64,000 nt of DNA from an uncultured Acetatifactor sp. (GCA_947627535.1 CANQWM010000006.1:1-64000); one strand, 5' to 3'; positions 43,974 to 53,240 are shown, numbered from the stretch's first letter. The notes: generated from the letters alone by a model not told the origin. Translations and numbers: made by a program.

Positions 43974-44666
43974 CTAAAACAGTTCGATAATTTTCTTTCC
44001 GATGACGTCCGCCATGCCCCGGCTGATCGGCACGGTCTCGCCGCTGTTCAGGATTACCCCGGCGCGGTTTATCTGCAGGACCTCCCGCAGATTCACGATA
44101 AAAGAGCGCTGGACGCGGAGAAAGCAGTCGTCGAGCCGCGTTTCCAGCTGCGAGATCGGGACCTTCAGCCGATACTCGCCCGATTCCGCGTGGATCACCG
44201 AATACTGCCGCTGCGCTTCGATATAGCGGATTTCCCGCAGGCTCAGCGCGGTCTCGCCGCCGTCCGAGGGCAGAAGGATCTTCCGCTCCGCCTGTGAGAG
44301 TTTCCCAAGCGCGCGGGTCAGCACCTCCGAGAGCTTCTGCGGCTTGACAGGCTTTAACAGGTAGTGCAGCGCCTCGACCTCGTACCCCTCCGCAATGAAA
44401 TCGGGATAGCCCGTGATAAAAATGATCGGCGCCGTCTCCGCCCTGGCACGAAGCTTTTTTGCGAGCTCGACGCCGTTCATGCCCGCCATTTCTATATCAA
44501 GCAGCAAGATATCGGGCGGACAGTCCTCATACGCAAACAATAATGCCTCCGCCGACGGAAATTCCTGTACGCTGACCAAAACTCCGGACCGGGCGGCCCA
44601 GTCCAGCACAAGGCTTTTTATATATGCGCGTTCAGCAGAATTGTCGTCGCAGAGAAAGATACGCAT
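43974..44666 (-). CDS. LytTR-family response regulator
   Basis: A 230-aa regulator: receiver domain (residues 1-120, FLCDDNSAERAYIKSL, phosphoacceptor Asp in ILLLDIEMAGMNGVEL, Lys in LLKPVKPQ) and C-terminal LytTR DNA-binding domain (RYIEAQRQYSVIHAESGEY; FLRVQRSFIVNL). It resembles AgrA/VirR. With the adjoining GHKL kinase it forms a two-component system, and the exporter promoter after the kinase gene has a direct repeat fitting this class. It lies 30 bases after the ABC-class ATPase gene. Confidence 0.93.
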   Translation of the reverse strand: MRIFLCDDNSAERAYIKSLVLDWAARSGVLVSVQEFPSAEALLFAYEDCPPDILLLDIEMAGMNGVELAKKLRARAETAPIIFITGYPDFIAEGYEVEALHYLLKPVKPQKLSEVLTRALGKLSQAERKILLPSDGGETALSLREIRYIEAQRQYSVIHAESGEYRLKVPISQLETRLDDCFLRVQRSFIVNLREVLQINRAGVILNSGETVPISRGMADVIGKKIIELF

Positions 44667-44696
44667 GGTAAACTCCTTAACATTGCGTGAGACAGG

Positions 44697-46550
44697 TCAG
44701 CCGATCCCACTTACAGATGCCGCGTTTTCATATTTTGTATGACGCATCCGATAAATGGCCGCCAGCAGGTCCATTTTTCTCGGAAGCGCAAGAAACCTCT
44801 CGCAATCCGGAAAAAATCCTGAGTAGATCATGTCCAGCCCCTTTTCCTCTATTTCGTGATACAGGACGTCGACCGCAGACCTTAAATCTATGGTTTCCTG
44901 ACCCGCTTTCGTAAACGGACTCTCCCCATATCGATTCTCCAAAAGCCTGATCAAAAACCCGGCCGCCGTTCTCTGTTCCTCACAGATCATCTCATAGATT
45001 TGACTGATATTTATTTTTTCCTGTCCGACAAAAATGTATCCGATATCGCGCACCGCAAGCGTTTCCGTCCTGCCGAACAACGGATAGGAAGAAAAGCCTT
45101 CCTTCCGCAGTCTCCTGTACTGTCTCCAGTCATCCGCCGGCGGTGCCGCGGAAATGTCTTCCGCCTGTTTGCCGTACCGGGTAAACAGCTCCTTTGCCTG
45201 TCCGGTCACCTCGACGATCTGAAAATTTTCGATCAGATAGATCGTGTCCGCTACCGGCAGATATTCGCCGCTTCCCCCGATTATAAGGATCGTTGAGATT
45301 CCCAGGGAATGATATATTTCATTTGCCCTCTCCGTATAAGGGATGATCGGATCTTTTCCGATCAGTTTTTTCATCATGACGTCCTTGATCATAAAATTCG
45401 CGGCGCTTCTATCTTCATCGATCAGCATCAGCCTTGCGCCGGAATCAATCGCCTCAAGAATATTGGCCGCCTGTGAAGTGGAGCCGGAAGCACACTGCGT
45501 AGAAAAATCCCTTGTGCTTTCCCCTGGAATTTCCGAGATAAACGACGAGATATCGAGGCTGTTGATGCATCTCCCGTCTTCCGCGGAAATGGATACCGCG
45601 CTGGAATCCGTGATGCACAATTCTCTGCCGTCTCCGGGGATATGATCATATATGCCGGCGGAAATGGCATTCAGAAGCGTTGACTTTCCGGAATATCCCC
45701 CGCCGGTAAAAACCGTGACCCCTCTTTTGATTCCCAGGCCTTTGATCCCGCAGATTTCCATTTCGGCATTTTGCGGCGCGCAAAAAGGAACCGCATTTTC
45801 TTTGCACTTTCCGGTTTGCGCATCTCTCGGAAGAATACTTCCGTTTGCGATGAATGCACAGTATTCGCTGTCTGCGAGCCACTGTCGCAATGCTTTTTGT
45901 TTTTCGGCAAGTTCCTCCGCCTTTTTGTTTTGCGCGGCGTCAAAATTTTTAAGAAAGGTTTCCACCGCCCGGGGCAGATTCTCTGTCAACAGCCTGATCG
46001 CTTTCTTCTTATTCCCGCTCTGAAGCTGCACCTGAAATCTCAGGCATAAACACATCTCCACCTCGCCCGTCTGCGCGGAAGAAAAATGTACAATCTTATT
46101 TCCGCCCCCATTGGCGTAATCTTTGGGCGCCCGCTCTTCAAAATATGCCGTGTTTCTCACCAGTATTTCCCCGCCCAGCGAAACGGCATAATACCATCCC
46201 GTCTCTTCGGGCGGTTTATTCCTGTTGTACAATTCTTCGTTCAGATCCGCCAGACATTTACTCCACTGGCGGTAGCAATCATCTGCGACCGCGGTGCTAA
46301 AAGTCTCAATTCCCAGATCTTTCACCGGGATCATGCACAAAACGGTTGGACGATCCAAAGAGAGCTTATTCGTGAGCTCCAGGTTAAAGGAAATATCACG
46401 AAACCAGTATGTGGAATCATTATAGAATACAGGAAACTCCGTCGGATTTCCCGGAGTGCCCGCGGGCACCATGACACGGCCCTCATACATCTCCTTCCAG
46501 CCCTTTGTTTTCTCGTCCATCGCAGACAGATAGCTTTTCAGTCTTATCAC
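44697..46550 (-). CDS. ABC-class P-loop ATPase (COG3044 type)
   Basis: A 617-aa protein that I recognise as the predicted ABC-class ATPase family to which the trypanosome RNA-editing ATPase MRB1590 belongs. An N-terminal region of about 300 residues precedes Walker A FTGGGYSGKSTLLNAI, a signature-like CASGSTSQAANILEAI, Walker B ARLMLIDEDRSAANFM, and a helical C-terminal domain. It has no membrane segments. The start is GTG ten bases after GGGGAG. It is first in a row with the response regulator and kinase. The bacterial function is unknown; nucleic-acid binding is possible from the relative. Confidence 0.85.
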   Translation of the reverse strand: MIRLKSYLSAMDEKTKGWKEMYEGRVMVPAGTPGNPTEFPVFYNDSTYWFRDISFNLELTNKLSLDRPTVLCMIPVKDLGIETFSTAVADDCYRQWSKCLADLNEELYNRNKPPEETGWYYAVSLGGEILVRNTAYFEERAPKDYANGGGNKIVHFSSAQTGEVEMCLCLRFQVQLQSGNKKKAIRLLTENLPRAVETFLKNFDAAQNKKAEELAEKQKALRQWLADSEYCAFIANGSILPRDAQTGKCKENAVPFCAPQNAEMEICGIKGLGIKRGVTVFTGGGYSGKSTLLNAISAGIYDHIPGDGRELCITDSSAVSISAEDGRCINSLDISSFISEIPGESTRDFSTQCASGSTSQAANILEAIDSGARLMLIDEDRSAANFMIKDVMMKKLIGKDPIIPYTERANEIYHSLGISTILIIGGSGEYLPVADTIYLIENFQIVEVTGQAKELFTRYGKQAEDISAAPPADDWRQYRRLRKEGFSSYPLFGRTETLAVRDIGYIFVGQEKINISQIYEMICEEQRTAAGFLIRLLENRYGESPFTKAGQETIDLRSAVDVLYHEIEEKGLDMIYSGFFPDCERFLALPRKMDLLAAIYRMRHTKYENAASVSGIG

Positions 46551-46632
46551 TAAATTCAATCTCCCCTTCCCATAAATCAGCAGCGCCGCGCTCCGTTTTC
46601 TTTCCACCCGGCGCCGCAATCCCGTACCATAA

Positions 46633-46660
46633 ATTTTATCAGACCGCCGTCGGATGTCAA
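46633..46660 (-). promoter_or_regulatory. Promoter of the ATPase/two-component operon
   Basis: Minus-strand TTGACA, 16 bases, then TAAAAT, about 80 bases before the GTG start. No LytTR-like repeat was seen upstream, so the regulator appears to act on the exporter rather than on its own gene. Confidence 0.6.
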
Positions 46661-46703
46661 GCGATACTTGCGGATCCTGTCATATTCCTGTCAGTCGTGT
46701 CAG

Positions 46704-46864
46704 TAACAGTTCAGCCGCGCCATTCGCAAAGCCGCGCTGACGCGCTATCCGGCGCTGCGCGCCTGCCTTTGCTCATGAGATGGCGCTCCCTCGGCAGCAG
46801 GATGCATCAAAAAATTCATGCGAGCATGATTTTTTGATGCATCCTGCTGCCGGCTGAACTGTTA
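46704..46864 (+). repeat. Structured intergenic repeat, copy F
   Basis: A complete copy with perfect termini TAACAGTTCAGCC / GGCTGAACTGTTA. Hairpin 1 is nearly identical to copy B. Hairpin 2 is a perfect stem with arms GGCAGCAGGATGCATCA and its complement, entirely different from copy B between the shared GGCAG base and the ATTCATGCGAGCATGAT cap. CCTGTCATATTC occurs on both sides, 16 bases off the left end and 2 bases off the right, and might be a trace of insertion. It separates the ATPase promoter from the next small gene; the roughly 400-base gap holds nothing else. Confidence 0.9.
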
Positions 46865-46966
46865 TTCCTGTCATATTCTGTCGCACGATTTTTCTTTACT
46901 TTCTGATGTGGATATGCTACTCTCCTATTGTATTTCATATCACAGAATCCAATCAGGAGGTTGCGT

Positions 46967-47194
46967 ATGCCAAGAGGAAGAAAACCGGCATTAACACTGG
47001 AGGAACAGCTGCAGAAAATTACGGAGGAAATTGACGATCTAAAGGCAAATATAAAAGAACTGGAAAAGGCAAAAGAAGATCTGGAAGAACAAATCCGGTT
47101 AAACCGCCTGTCGGAGCTGGATGACCTGATCACCGAAAGCGGATTAAGCTTTGAAGAAGTAAAAGAGCTGTTAAACAGAGAGCAGGATGAATGA
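46967..47194 (+). CDS. Small AT-hook/coiled-coil protein
   Basis: A 75-aa protein starting MPRGRKPALTLEEQL, where PRGRKP matches an AT-hook core, followed by a long amphipathic coiled coil (ITEEIDDLKANIKELEKAKE) and a short C-terminal helix SGLSFEEVKELLNRE. AGGAGG lies seven bases before the ATG. It may be a small nucleoid-associated or adaptor protein; I do not recognise a named family. The terminator hairpin begins within its last codons. Confidence 0.75.
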   Translation: MPRGRKPALTLEEQLQKITEEIDDLKANIKELEKAKEDLEEQIRLNRLSELDDLITESGLSFEEVKELLNREQDE

Positions 47195-47210
47195 CGTCCT
47201 GCTCTTTTGT
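47179..47210 (+). terminator. Terminator of the small AT-hook gene
   Basis: Arms AGAGCAGGA and TCCTGCTCT followed by TTTTGTG; the left arm overlaps the last codons of the gene. Confidence 0.85.
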
Positions 47211-47337
47211 GTTCACCTATCTTACAGTCTGCCCTAATGCCAACAATGCTGCTCTGCCGGCTCCATTCTTCAGTAAAATATCCCGTCATGTGGCCTCAGA
47301 CACAGGATACAGAAAGCCCACGCCTGGCATCCGAACA

Positions 47338-48759
47338 TTACCTGTCAAACGTGAAACTGCTGAACTCGGCTTCTCCCTCGCCTGAAAACTCGAAATATAT
47401 CGCCCTTCTGCCGATTATGCCTGAGACGAGCAGTGCGCTGAAGGCGGTATCCCCCTCTTTCATTTCAAATTCAGCAACAACTTTCCCGCGATAGCTATCA
47501 ACGCGAACCCTGACGGTCATCTGCCCCTTGACCCTTGCGGATACGGAAACGGTTTTCGGGGAGTTTGTGCCAAACTGCAGGTATCTGAAACCGACGGTCG
47601 TGCCGCCTTTGATGTTCACAACAGGCGCTGAAACGCCGTCGGCCTGCTCATAGACAGGCTTTACATACGCCTGACGAAGAGGGCTTATGTGGCAGGCGTA
47701 GCCGGCGGAAATGATTTTATAAGCGTCTATACCGTTGACATTTGCACCCGATGAAGTCATTTCGACCGGCTTTGAGGAAACAGGCTCGCCGCCGACGTAG
47801 GTTATGTCGCCGATATAGATTTTTCCGTCCTTGCCAATCGCTATATCCACCGGTTCTATCATGCCCTGACGTGCGAACTCGTCGGTTCCCGTCTGGCGGT
47901 GATAGAAAATGTACCATTGGCCGTTTATCTCCACAAGGCCGCCGTGGTTGTTGCCCCAGCGGTATGTCTGCTGACCAGTTCCGTCGGGCAGCTTTAAGAT
48001 TTCTCCACCGTTAAAGGATATGTCTCCGCCGTCCTGATAACCTTCCAGCGGACTGTCCGACCACTTATAGGACAAAAACCCGTTATTAGGCTCATAGACA
48101 CCTAATTCCGGAACTGGCGTGACATATCTCTTTGAATACACATAAACATATTTCCCGCCTATTTTTCTCGGACTTGAAGCCTCAAAGAAAGCGTCCCGGA
48201 GGTCGATATGCGCGGTATCAGCGTTTTGGTTCCATGGGTCGGGAACATGCCCTATCGGGTGGGCTCTGAATGTTTCCTCTTTTATGGTCGCCATATCGTC
48301 CTCAAGCTCTGCGCAATAACATCCGCAGAATCCCCAGAATGCATACGCTCTGCCGTCGTCATCGACTAATACCCCGGGATCAAAACCAAGTTTTGTTTCA
48401 ATCGGATTTTCAAAAGGCCCCGCGGGATTTTTTGAGGACGCTGCCATGATCTTCGCGCCCCGCCCTTCGGCAGCATAAAGGTAAAAAGTATCGCCCTTTT
48501 GCACAACATCGGGAGCGTAAAGAATCGAACCGTCGGTGGCTGTGTAGCAAACGCCGTGGTATGTCCAGTCGGTGAGATCGTCTACCGGAGCGCTCCAGAC
48601 AACATAATCCCTGCCGCAATAGGAGCTGCGTTCGGTGTCGTGAGAACCGTAGACATAAAGCCGCTTTTCACCGCCCCACTCAAAAACCCGCGGTTCTCCG
48701 TCAGGAATATGCTCCCAAAGCGGCAGATAGGGATTGGCTGATTTCAAAATATCCTTCAT
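47338..48759 (-). CDS. GH43 family glycosidase with C-terminal beta-sandwich
   Basis: A 473-aa enzyme. The five-bladed propeller has the Asp-containing EPRVFEWGGEKRLYVYGSHD and YAPDVVQKGDTFYLY, and a probable general acid Glu in FFEASSPRKIGGKYVY. A C-terminal 130-residue segment (TTVGFRYLQFGTNSPKTVSV) looks like a carbohydrate-binding module of the CBM6 type. It lacks a signal peptide. AAAGGAG precedes the ATG. It is last in the AraC-GH27-GH78-GH43 group. GH43 enzymes remove arabinofuranosyl, xylosyl or galactosyl units; which one is unknown here. Confidence 0.9.
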   Translation of the reverse strand: MKDILKSANPYLPLWEHIPDGEPRVFEWGGEKRLYVYGSHDTERSSYCGRDYVVWSAPVDDLTDWTYHGVCYTATDGSILYAPDVVQKGDTFYLYAAEGRGAKIMAASSKNPAGPFENPIETKLGFDPGVLVDDDGRAYAFWGFCGCYCAELEDDMATIKEETFRAHPIGHVPDPWNQNADTAHIDLRDAFFEASSPRKIGGKYVYVYSKRYVTPVPELGVYEPNNGFLSYKWSDSPLEGYQDGGDISFNGGEILKLPDGTGQQTYRWGNNHGGLVEINGQWYIFYHRQTGTDEFARQGMIEPVDIAIGKDGKIYIGDITYVGGEPVSSKPVEMTSSGANVNGIDAYKIISAGYACHISPLRQAYVKPVYEQADGVSAPVVNIKGGTTVGFRYLQFGTNSPKTVSVSARVKGQMTVRVRVDSYRGKVVAEFEMKEGDTAFSALLVSGIIGRRAIYFEFSGEGEAEFSSFTFDR

Positions 48760-48773
48760 AATGATTCTCCTTT

Positions 48774-50945
48774 CTATTTCAGGTGATAAACGCCCTGCGT
48801 CAATACATAATGCGCATAGCCGTCCCCGATGGTATAGTTGTATTTTCCGTCCTGTGGAAGATTGCCGTTTATAAGTGGAAGATAAACATTCGCGACGGAG
48901 TGCTCAGGCACCGTGACGGTCATTTCCACACGTTCTCCGAGGTTTTTCAGATCAAGCGCGATTTCGCCCCTTGCGGACGGAACCCGACACTTTATAAACG
49001 AAAGCCCGCAAAGCCTCGGCTTTATTTCAAACTCTCTGTACGCAATATCAACGGGATGTATGCCCGCGATATATTTTGACATCGTGATAAGCGGCCCGCC
49101 AGACCACGCATGATTAAAGGTGCCCTCCATACTCCAGTATTCCCAAAGCGTGGAACGGTCGTATTCCACCATCTGCCTGTACCGCTTTTTCATGCGCTCC
49201 ACCGCCTTTTCAACCTCACCCATCTCACAGAGTGCGTCAAGGACATATTTTTCCATATATGGGCTTGCATTTTCGACCGATGTTAAAATCCTTGCTATGC
49301 CTTTATACCTGTCTTCACCCGCAAGCCCCGACAAAACTGCGAGCGCGTTTGCTCTGTCGTCGGGAATGCCGTTTTCAGTGCGGTCATAAAAGCAGTCGCC
49401 CTTCATAAACGCGGGCGCGAAATTGTCCTCTATCGACCTTAAGCTTTTGTCATAAATCGGAATATCCTCATCTTTCTTAAGAAGCGCCGCCATCTTTTTC
49501 AGCGCGCTGACAGCCATATAATACCATGCGTTCTCCATCGGAGCGATATCGGCATTGTCACCCCAGTCGGGCCAGTCCCAGCTGCCTGTTTTATGCTTTA
49601 GCAAGCCGTTATCCATAAAATCAAAGCTTAATACATATCTCTTTGACATTTCATACACGCGCCCGGGAACGGAAACGTCGCCCGAATACAGATAATAATA
49701 CCAAAACCCCCATATTCCCGCAAGATTTTGAAACGGCAGTTCAAATTCCTCGGTTCCCGTCGGCACGACGGTCAACATATATTCTCCATCCTCCGCCCAT
49801 CGCGCCATCTGAGCCGCGCCCTTTTTGTAGAGAAGCAGCGCCTTCTCATCCATGCAGTACAACAGCATCTGCATATCAATATTGACATCGCCCCACCACT
49901 GTGCGCGTTCCCTGTCGGGGCAGTCCATGAAATTATCCCTCATTGTGACGTAAAGTGTCCGCAGGGATTTTTGCCACAGCCTGTTCAAAAAATCATCATC
50001 GCATTCAAAGCTGCCGGCAAAATCCGTATCATAGCCCGTTTCACGGTATTTAAGCGCATGAACAGTCACTCCCGCGGGGATTGTATAGATAATGCGTTCT
50101 CCGTTTATCCAGCCGAAGGATTCATATTCCTGCCCGCCGTCCCTGGTATAATATACCATCATGACACTTTGAGATATAAACTTGTTTTCAGACCTTGCTG
50201 ATACTCTTTTCCCTTTGGGTGCGGTTATTTTAAGATAAGGCATGAGCTGCGCGTTATAGGGAAGATAAAGCTCAAGCTCGGTATCTTCTTCTGCTGTAAA
50301 TCCCTCAAAATCGGCGCTGTTCAAATAGTCCTTCAACCCATAGCTGCGAAACATCGGGATATCGCGCTTTACGAGCATACCCCAAACACCCGCGCCCGCG
50401 TCGCATATTTCATCGGCAAAATCCCAGTTGCCGGAATCAAAGCTCGGCAGGATCCATTCCTCCTCGGCTTTTTCGGCGTCATAATAAATATTCGGCTCCG
50501 AAAGCCTGAAGTTTGGCGGAATGTCAAATTCATCAGCTTTCATATAAGCGGGATTTTTCTTTACACGCCAGCTTAAATCGGAGGATACTATTTCACCGTT
50601 TATATCAGCCTCAAAAAGCAGGCCGCCCATTCCGCTCGAAATATGCGAAAACCCACTTTTCCCGAAATATTCAGCAAGTATCGCAAGTGTGTTTTCACCC
50701 TTTTTCAAATACCCTGATATTTCCACCTCGTCATAATAGGTTCCGTTTTTCGACGGGCCGCGTTTTAACCCGCCCTCTGGTACAGCCAACACGCCGTTTA
50801 TGTAAAGCCGGTATTTTGAATCGACCGCGATGCAGGCGTAAGCAGTTTCGGGGACTTCTTCAACAGTGAACTTTTTAATGAAGTTCAGCCATGTGTTAGC
50901 CGTGCTTTCATTTTTCTTCCAAATCCATTTTGTACCGCCGTGCAA
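48774..50945 (-). CDS. Alpha-L-rhamnosidase-like protein (GH78 type)
   Basis: A 723-aa protein. N-terminal beta-sandwich domains (KWIWKKNESTANTWLNF, AVDSKYRLYINGVL) resemble rhamnosidase accessory modules. The (alpha/alpha)6 catalytic domain has NFMDCPDRERAQWWGDVNID, matching the GH78 DCPxRDE region, and EYWSMEGTFNHAWSGGP, the site of the second conserved acid and the SFNH-like motif. There is no signal peptide. Translation probably starts at TTG after GGGGGTGATC. It lies 15 bases before the GH43 gene. Terminal rhamnose removal from pectic or arabinogalactan oligosaccharides is plausible. Confidence 0.85.
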   Translation of the reverse strand: MHGGTKWIWKKNESTANTWLNFIKKFTVEEVPETAYACIAVDSKYRLYINGVLAVPEGGLKRGPSKNGTYYDEVEISGYLKKGENTLAILAEYFGKSGFSHISSGMGGLLFEADINGEIVSSDLSWRVKKNPAYMKADEFDIPPNFRLSEPNIYYDAEKAEEEWILPSFDSGNWDFADEICDAGAGVWGMLVKRDIPMFRSYGLKDYLNSADFEGFTAEEDTELELYLPYNAQLMPYLKITAPKGKRVSARSENKFISQSVMMVYYTRDGGQEYESFGWINGERIIYTIPAGVTVHALKYRETGYDTDFAGSFECDDDFLNRLWQKSLRTLYVTMRDNFMDCPDRERAQWWGDVNIDMQMLLYCMDEKALLLYKKGAAQMARWAEDGEYMLTVVPTGTEEFELPFQNLAGIWGFWYYYLYSGDVSVPGRVYEMSKRYVLSFDFMDNGLLKHKTGSWDWPDWGDNADIAPMENAWYYMAVSALKKMAALLKKDEDIPIYDKSLRSIEDNFAPAFMKGDCFYDRTENGIPDDRANALAVLSGLAGEDRYKGIARILTSVENASPYMEKYVLDALCEMGEVEKAVERMKKRYRQMVEYDRSTLWEYWSMEGTFNHAWSGGPLITMSKYIAGIHPVDIAYREFEIKPRLCGLSFIKCRVPSARGEIALDLKNLGERVEMTVTVPEHSVANVYLPLINGNLPQDGKYNYTIGDGYAHYVLTQGVYHLK

Positions 50946-50997
50946 AGTTGATCACCCCCTTTTCGTTGGCTAACACTTTACAAACTGCTATGCCGTT

Positions 50998-52281
50998 TCA
51001 GCCTGACATACCAAATTTGTAAACCCTCACGCCGTGTTTCGGAACTGTCGCGGTAATCTTGTTTTCGCTGATTTTACAGCTGTCCGCTCCCCAGAGCTCT
51101 ATACCTTCGCCGATGGCATTGGAGGGAAGATCAGCCGAAATTTCTGTGTCTTCATTGGACAAATTGAACAGCGCTATCCTCACGCAGTCACAGCCTTTGC
51201 TGAGCCAGACTGCCTCAGTATTGGAACGTCTTTGCTGACTTGCCCTGCCGTCGCTTAACATCGCTAAAATCTGAAGATTCGTCAATAATCCAAAGTCGCG
51301 CTCATTAAGCTGCGGGAGGTCGGTTCCAATCATCAACGGCGAACGACAGACGCACCAGAGAGTCATCATCGTTTTGAGTTCGTCCTCGGTGAAATTTGAA
51401 GTCCACTCATGTCCGTGACCCTTGCCTAGCCTGCCGATCGGCAGCATATCGCAGTCCGGCCAGCAGCCCGCTCTCGTATGATCCTGCCACTGCTCACAAC
51501 GCCAAAACATGTTCTTTAAAAGCTCCCAGTTGTCCCAGAAATCATCTGTAATTCGCCACATATTCGCGTTTTCGGTATAGTGATACGCATTCTCAACGTG
51601 CGCCGGTCCGGGGGAGAGACTCAGAACAATCGGTCTGCCGCATTTATCAATCGCGCGTCTTAACATCCGTGTTTCTTCCCAGCCTGAAAAGCGTTCAACG
51701 GGGTACATCCAGCTGTCGCATATATCATCACACTTAATAAAATCCACACCCCAGTCAGCATACATCTGAATAATTGAATCGTAATATGCCTGACCATCAG
51801 CGTTGTGTTTAACGCCGTACATGTCTGGGTTCCAGCCGCATATCGATCCCGCGTCTGCGATGTCAGCGGCGGTTGCAGTTGTTCCCAAAACTTTCATGTG
51901 CCGATGCGCTGCCATTCTGGGTATACCCCTCATAATGTGTATGCCGAATTTCAGCCCGAGACCATGGATATAGTCTGCCAGCGGCTTGAAACCTTTGCCA
52001 TTTTCAGAACTTGGAAAGCGCAGGTGCGATGGCTGCAGGCGCGAAAATTCGTCAATCTCGAAGTCTTCAAAAGGAATATACTGATATGTGGCGCGCTTTG
52101 TTCCCGCAGCGTTTGCATACCACTCGATATCGACAACGACATATTCATAGCCAAACTTTTTAAGGTTTTTCGCCATGTAGTCAGCGTTCGCCCTGACATC
52201 TTCTTCGGTTACTGTGGTGTCATAATAGTCATAGCTGTTCCACCCCATCGGCGGGGTTGGTGCAAAAAAATCTTTATTCAT
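50998..52281 (-). CDS. Alpha-galactosidase-like enzyme (GH27)
   Basis: A 427-aa (beta/alpha)8 enzyme. It has the family N terminus PTPPMGWNSYDYYDTTV, the nucleophile Asp region GVDFIKCDDICDSW, and the acid/base Asp in WRITDDFWDNW, followed by a C-terminal beta domain. GH27 enzymes act on alpha-D-galactosides or alpha-N-acetylgalactosaminides, and some on beta-L-arabinopyranosides. No signal peptide is present. AAAGGAG precedes the ATG. It is the first enzyme gene after the AraC regulator, separated by 150 bases with a palindromic operator-like site. Confidence 0.92.
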   Translation of the reverse strand: MNKDFFAPTPPMGWNSYDYYDTTVTEEDVRANADYMAKNLKKFGYEYVVVDIEWYANAAGTKRATYQYIPFEDFEIDEFSRLQPSHLRFPSSENGKGFKPLADYIHGLGLKFGIHIMRGIPRMAAHRHMKVLGTTATAADIADAGSICGWNPDMYGVKHNADGQAYYDSIIQMYADWGVDFIKCDDICDSWMYPVERFSGWEETRMLRRAIDKCGRPIVLSLSPGPAHVENAYHYTENANMWRITDDFWDNWELLKNMFWRCEQWQDHTRAGCWPDCDMLPIGRLGKGHGHEWTSNFTEDELKTMMTLWCVCRSPLMIGTDLPQLNERDFGLLTNLQILAMLSDGRASQQRRSNTEAVWLSKGCDCVRIALFNLSNEDTEISADLPSNAIGEGIELWGADSCKISENKITATVPKHGVRVYKFGMSG

Positions 52282-52303
52282 ATCTTCATCTCCTTTCAAA
52301 TAT

Positions 52304-52320
52304 GTTATCACTACGATAAC
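52304..52320 (-). promoter_or_regulatory. Palindromic operator-like site before the GH27 gene
   Basis: GTTATC.ACTAC.GATAAC is a perfect six-base palindrome overlapping a weak minus-strand promoter (TTTACC, 17 bases, TATCGT). It could be a regulator site, possibly for the adjacent AraC protein, though AraC-type proteins usually prefer direct repeats. Confidence 0.4.
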
Positions 52321-52430
52321 AAAGAAAGACGTTTGGGTAAATAGCAAAATTACAGAGCATAGATAACGAAACGTGCAAATTCAGGAGACAGACGGTAAAA
52401 ATATCAAGGCGCAGCCTAACGGCGGCAGAT

Positions 52431-53240
52431 TTAAAGCTGCTTACCCACAGGCTGGGATTTCCTGAACTCAGTCGGAGTGACTCCGACATACTGCTTGAAC
52501 TGCCGCATGAACCCATAGCTGCTCTGGTAGCCACATTTTTCTCCTATCTCTGCCACACTGAAATTTGTTGACAAAAGAAGCCTTTTGGCACAGCTCATTC
52601 TGCTGTTGATGATATCCTGCTTGATGGATATCCCGAAAAACCTGGTGTAAAGATGCTCAAGACTTGAAAGGCTCATTCCAAATGACTTTGCAAGTATCGA
52701 AACAGTCGGAACATTTTTCGGTTCATGATATATCCATGTCCTGATATAATGCAGGTTTTCCCTCAGCGCAGTTGAAAGACCCCGCTCCGAAAACGTTCCC
52801 TCTATGATGCTCCGGGAAATCATGTTAAACAATATTTGTATGTATAGCTCAACCATTTCGCCGTGATAGATGTTTGTAGAATAAAATTCAACCGTGAGTG
52901 TGTAGATGATCCCCGAAACTGCGGTATAGCTTCCGATATAAATCGGTTCGTCTATGGAGATATTCATGTTTTTTAATCTCTCGGCTTCTTCATCGTCCAT
53001 CCCTTCAAAATAAAACCAGTCGTCTGTATATTCGTCTTTTTTTGCACGATAGCTGCAAGGGGTACTCGGCGAAATGATGCAGACAGTTCCGGGCTTAACG
53101 ACGTATTCCCTGCTGTTGAGCGTAAGGATCGCATCAGATTTTATCAAAAGGAAAAGCCACGCTCCCGGGCCGTTTGGATTATCCGCGCAAAAGTTATCTT
53201 TATGACAATAATTATATCCGATGGCGCCAATCTTTATCAT
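52431..53240 (-). CDS. AraC-family transcriptional regulator
   Basis: A 269-aa regulator. The N-terminal cupin-like sensing domain includes LTLNSREYVVKPGTVCIISP; the C-terminal double helix-turn-helix has VPTVSILAKSFGMSLSSLEH and FSVAEIGEKCGYQSSYGFMR, then VGVTPTEFRKS. The chosen ATG follows TTGGAGG. It lies directly upstream of three glycosidase genes on the same strand and likely activates them in response to a sugar. Confidence 0.93.
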   Translation of the reverse strand: MIKIGAIGYNYCHKDNFCADNPNGPGAWLFLLIKSDAILTLNSREYVVKPGTVCIISPSTPCSYRAKKDEYTDDWFYFEGMDDEEAERLKNMNISIDEPIYIGSYTAVSGIIYTLTVEFYSTNIYHGEMVELYIQILFNMISRSIIEGTFSERGLSTALRENLHYIRTWIYHEPKNVPTVSILAKSFGMSLSSLEHLYTRFFGISIKQDIINSRMSCAKRLLLSTNFSVAEIGEKCGYQSSYGFMRQFKQYVGVTPTEFRKSQPVGKQL

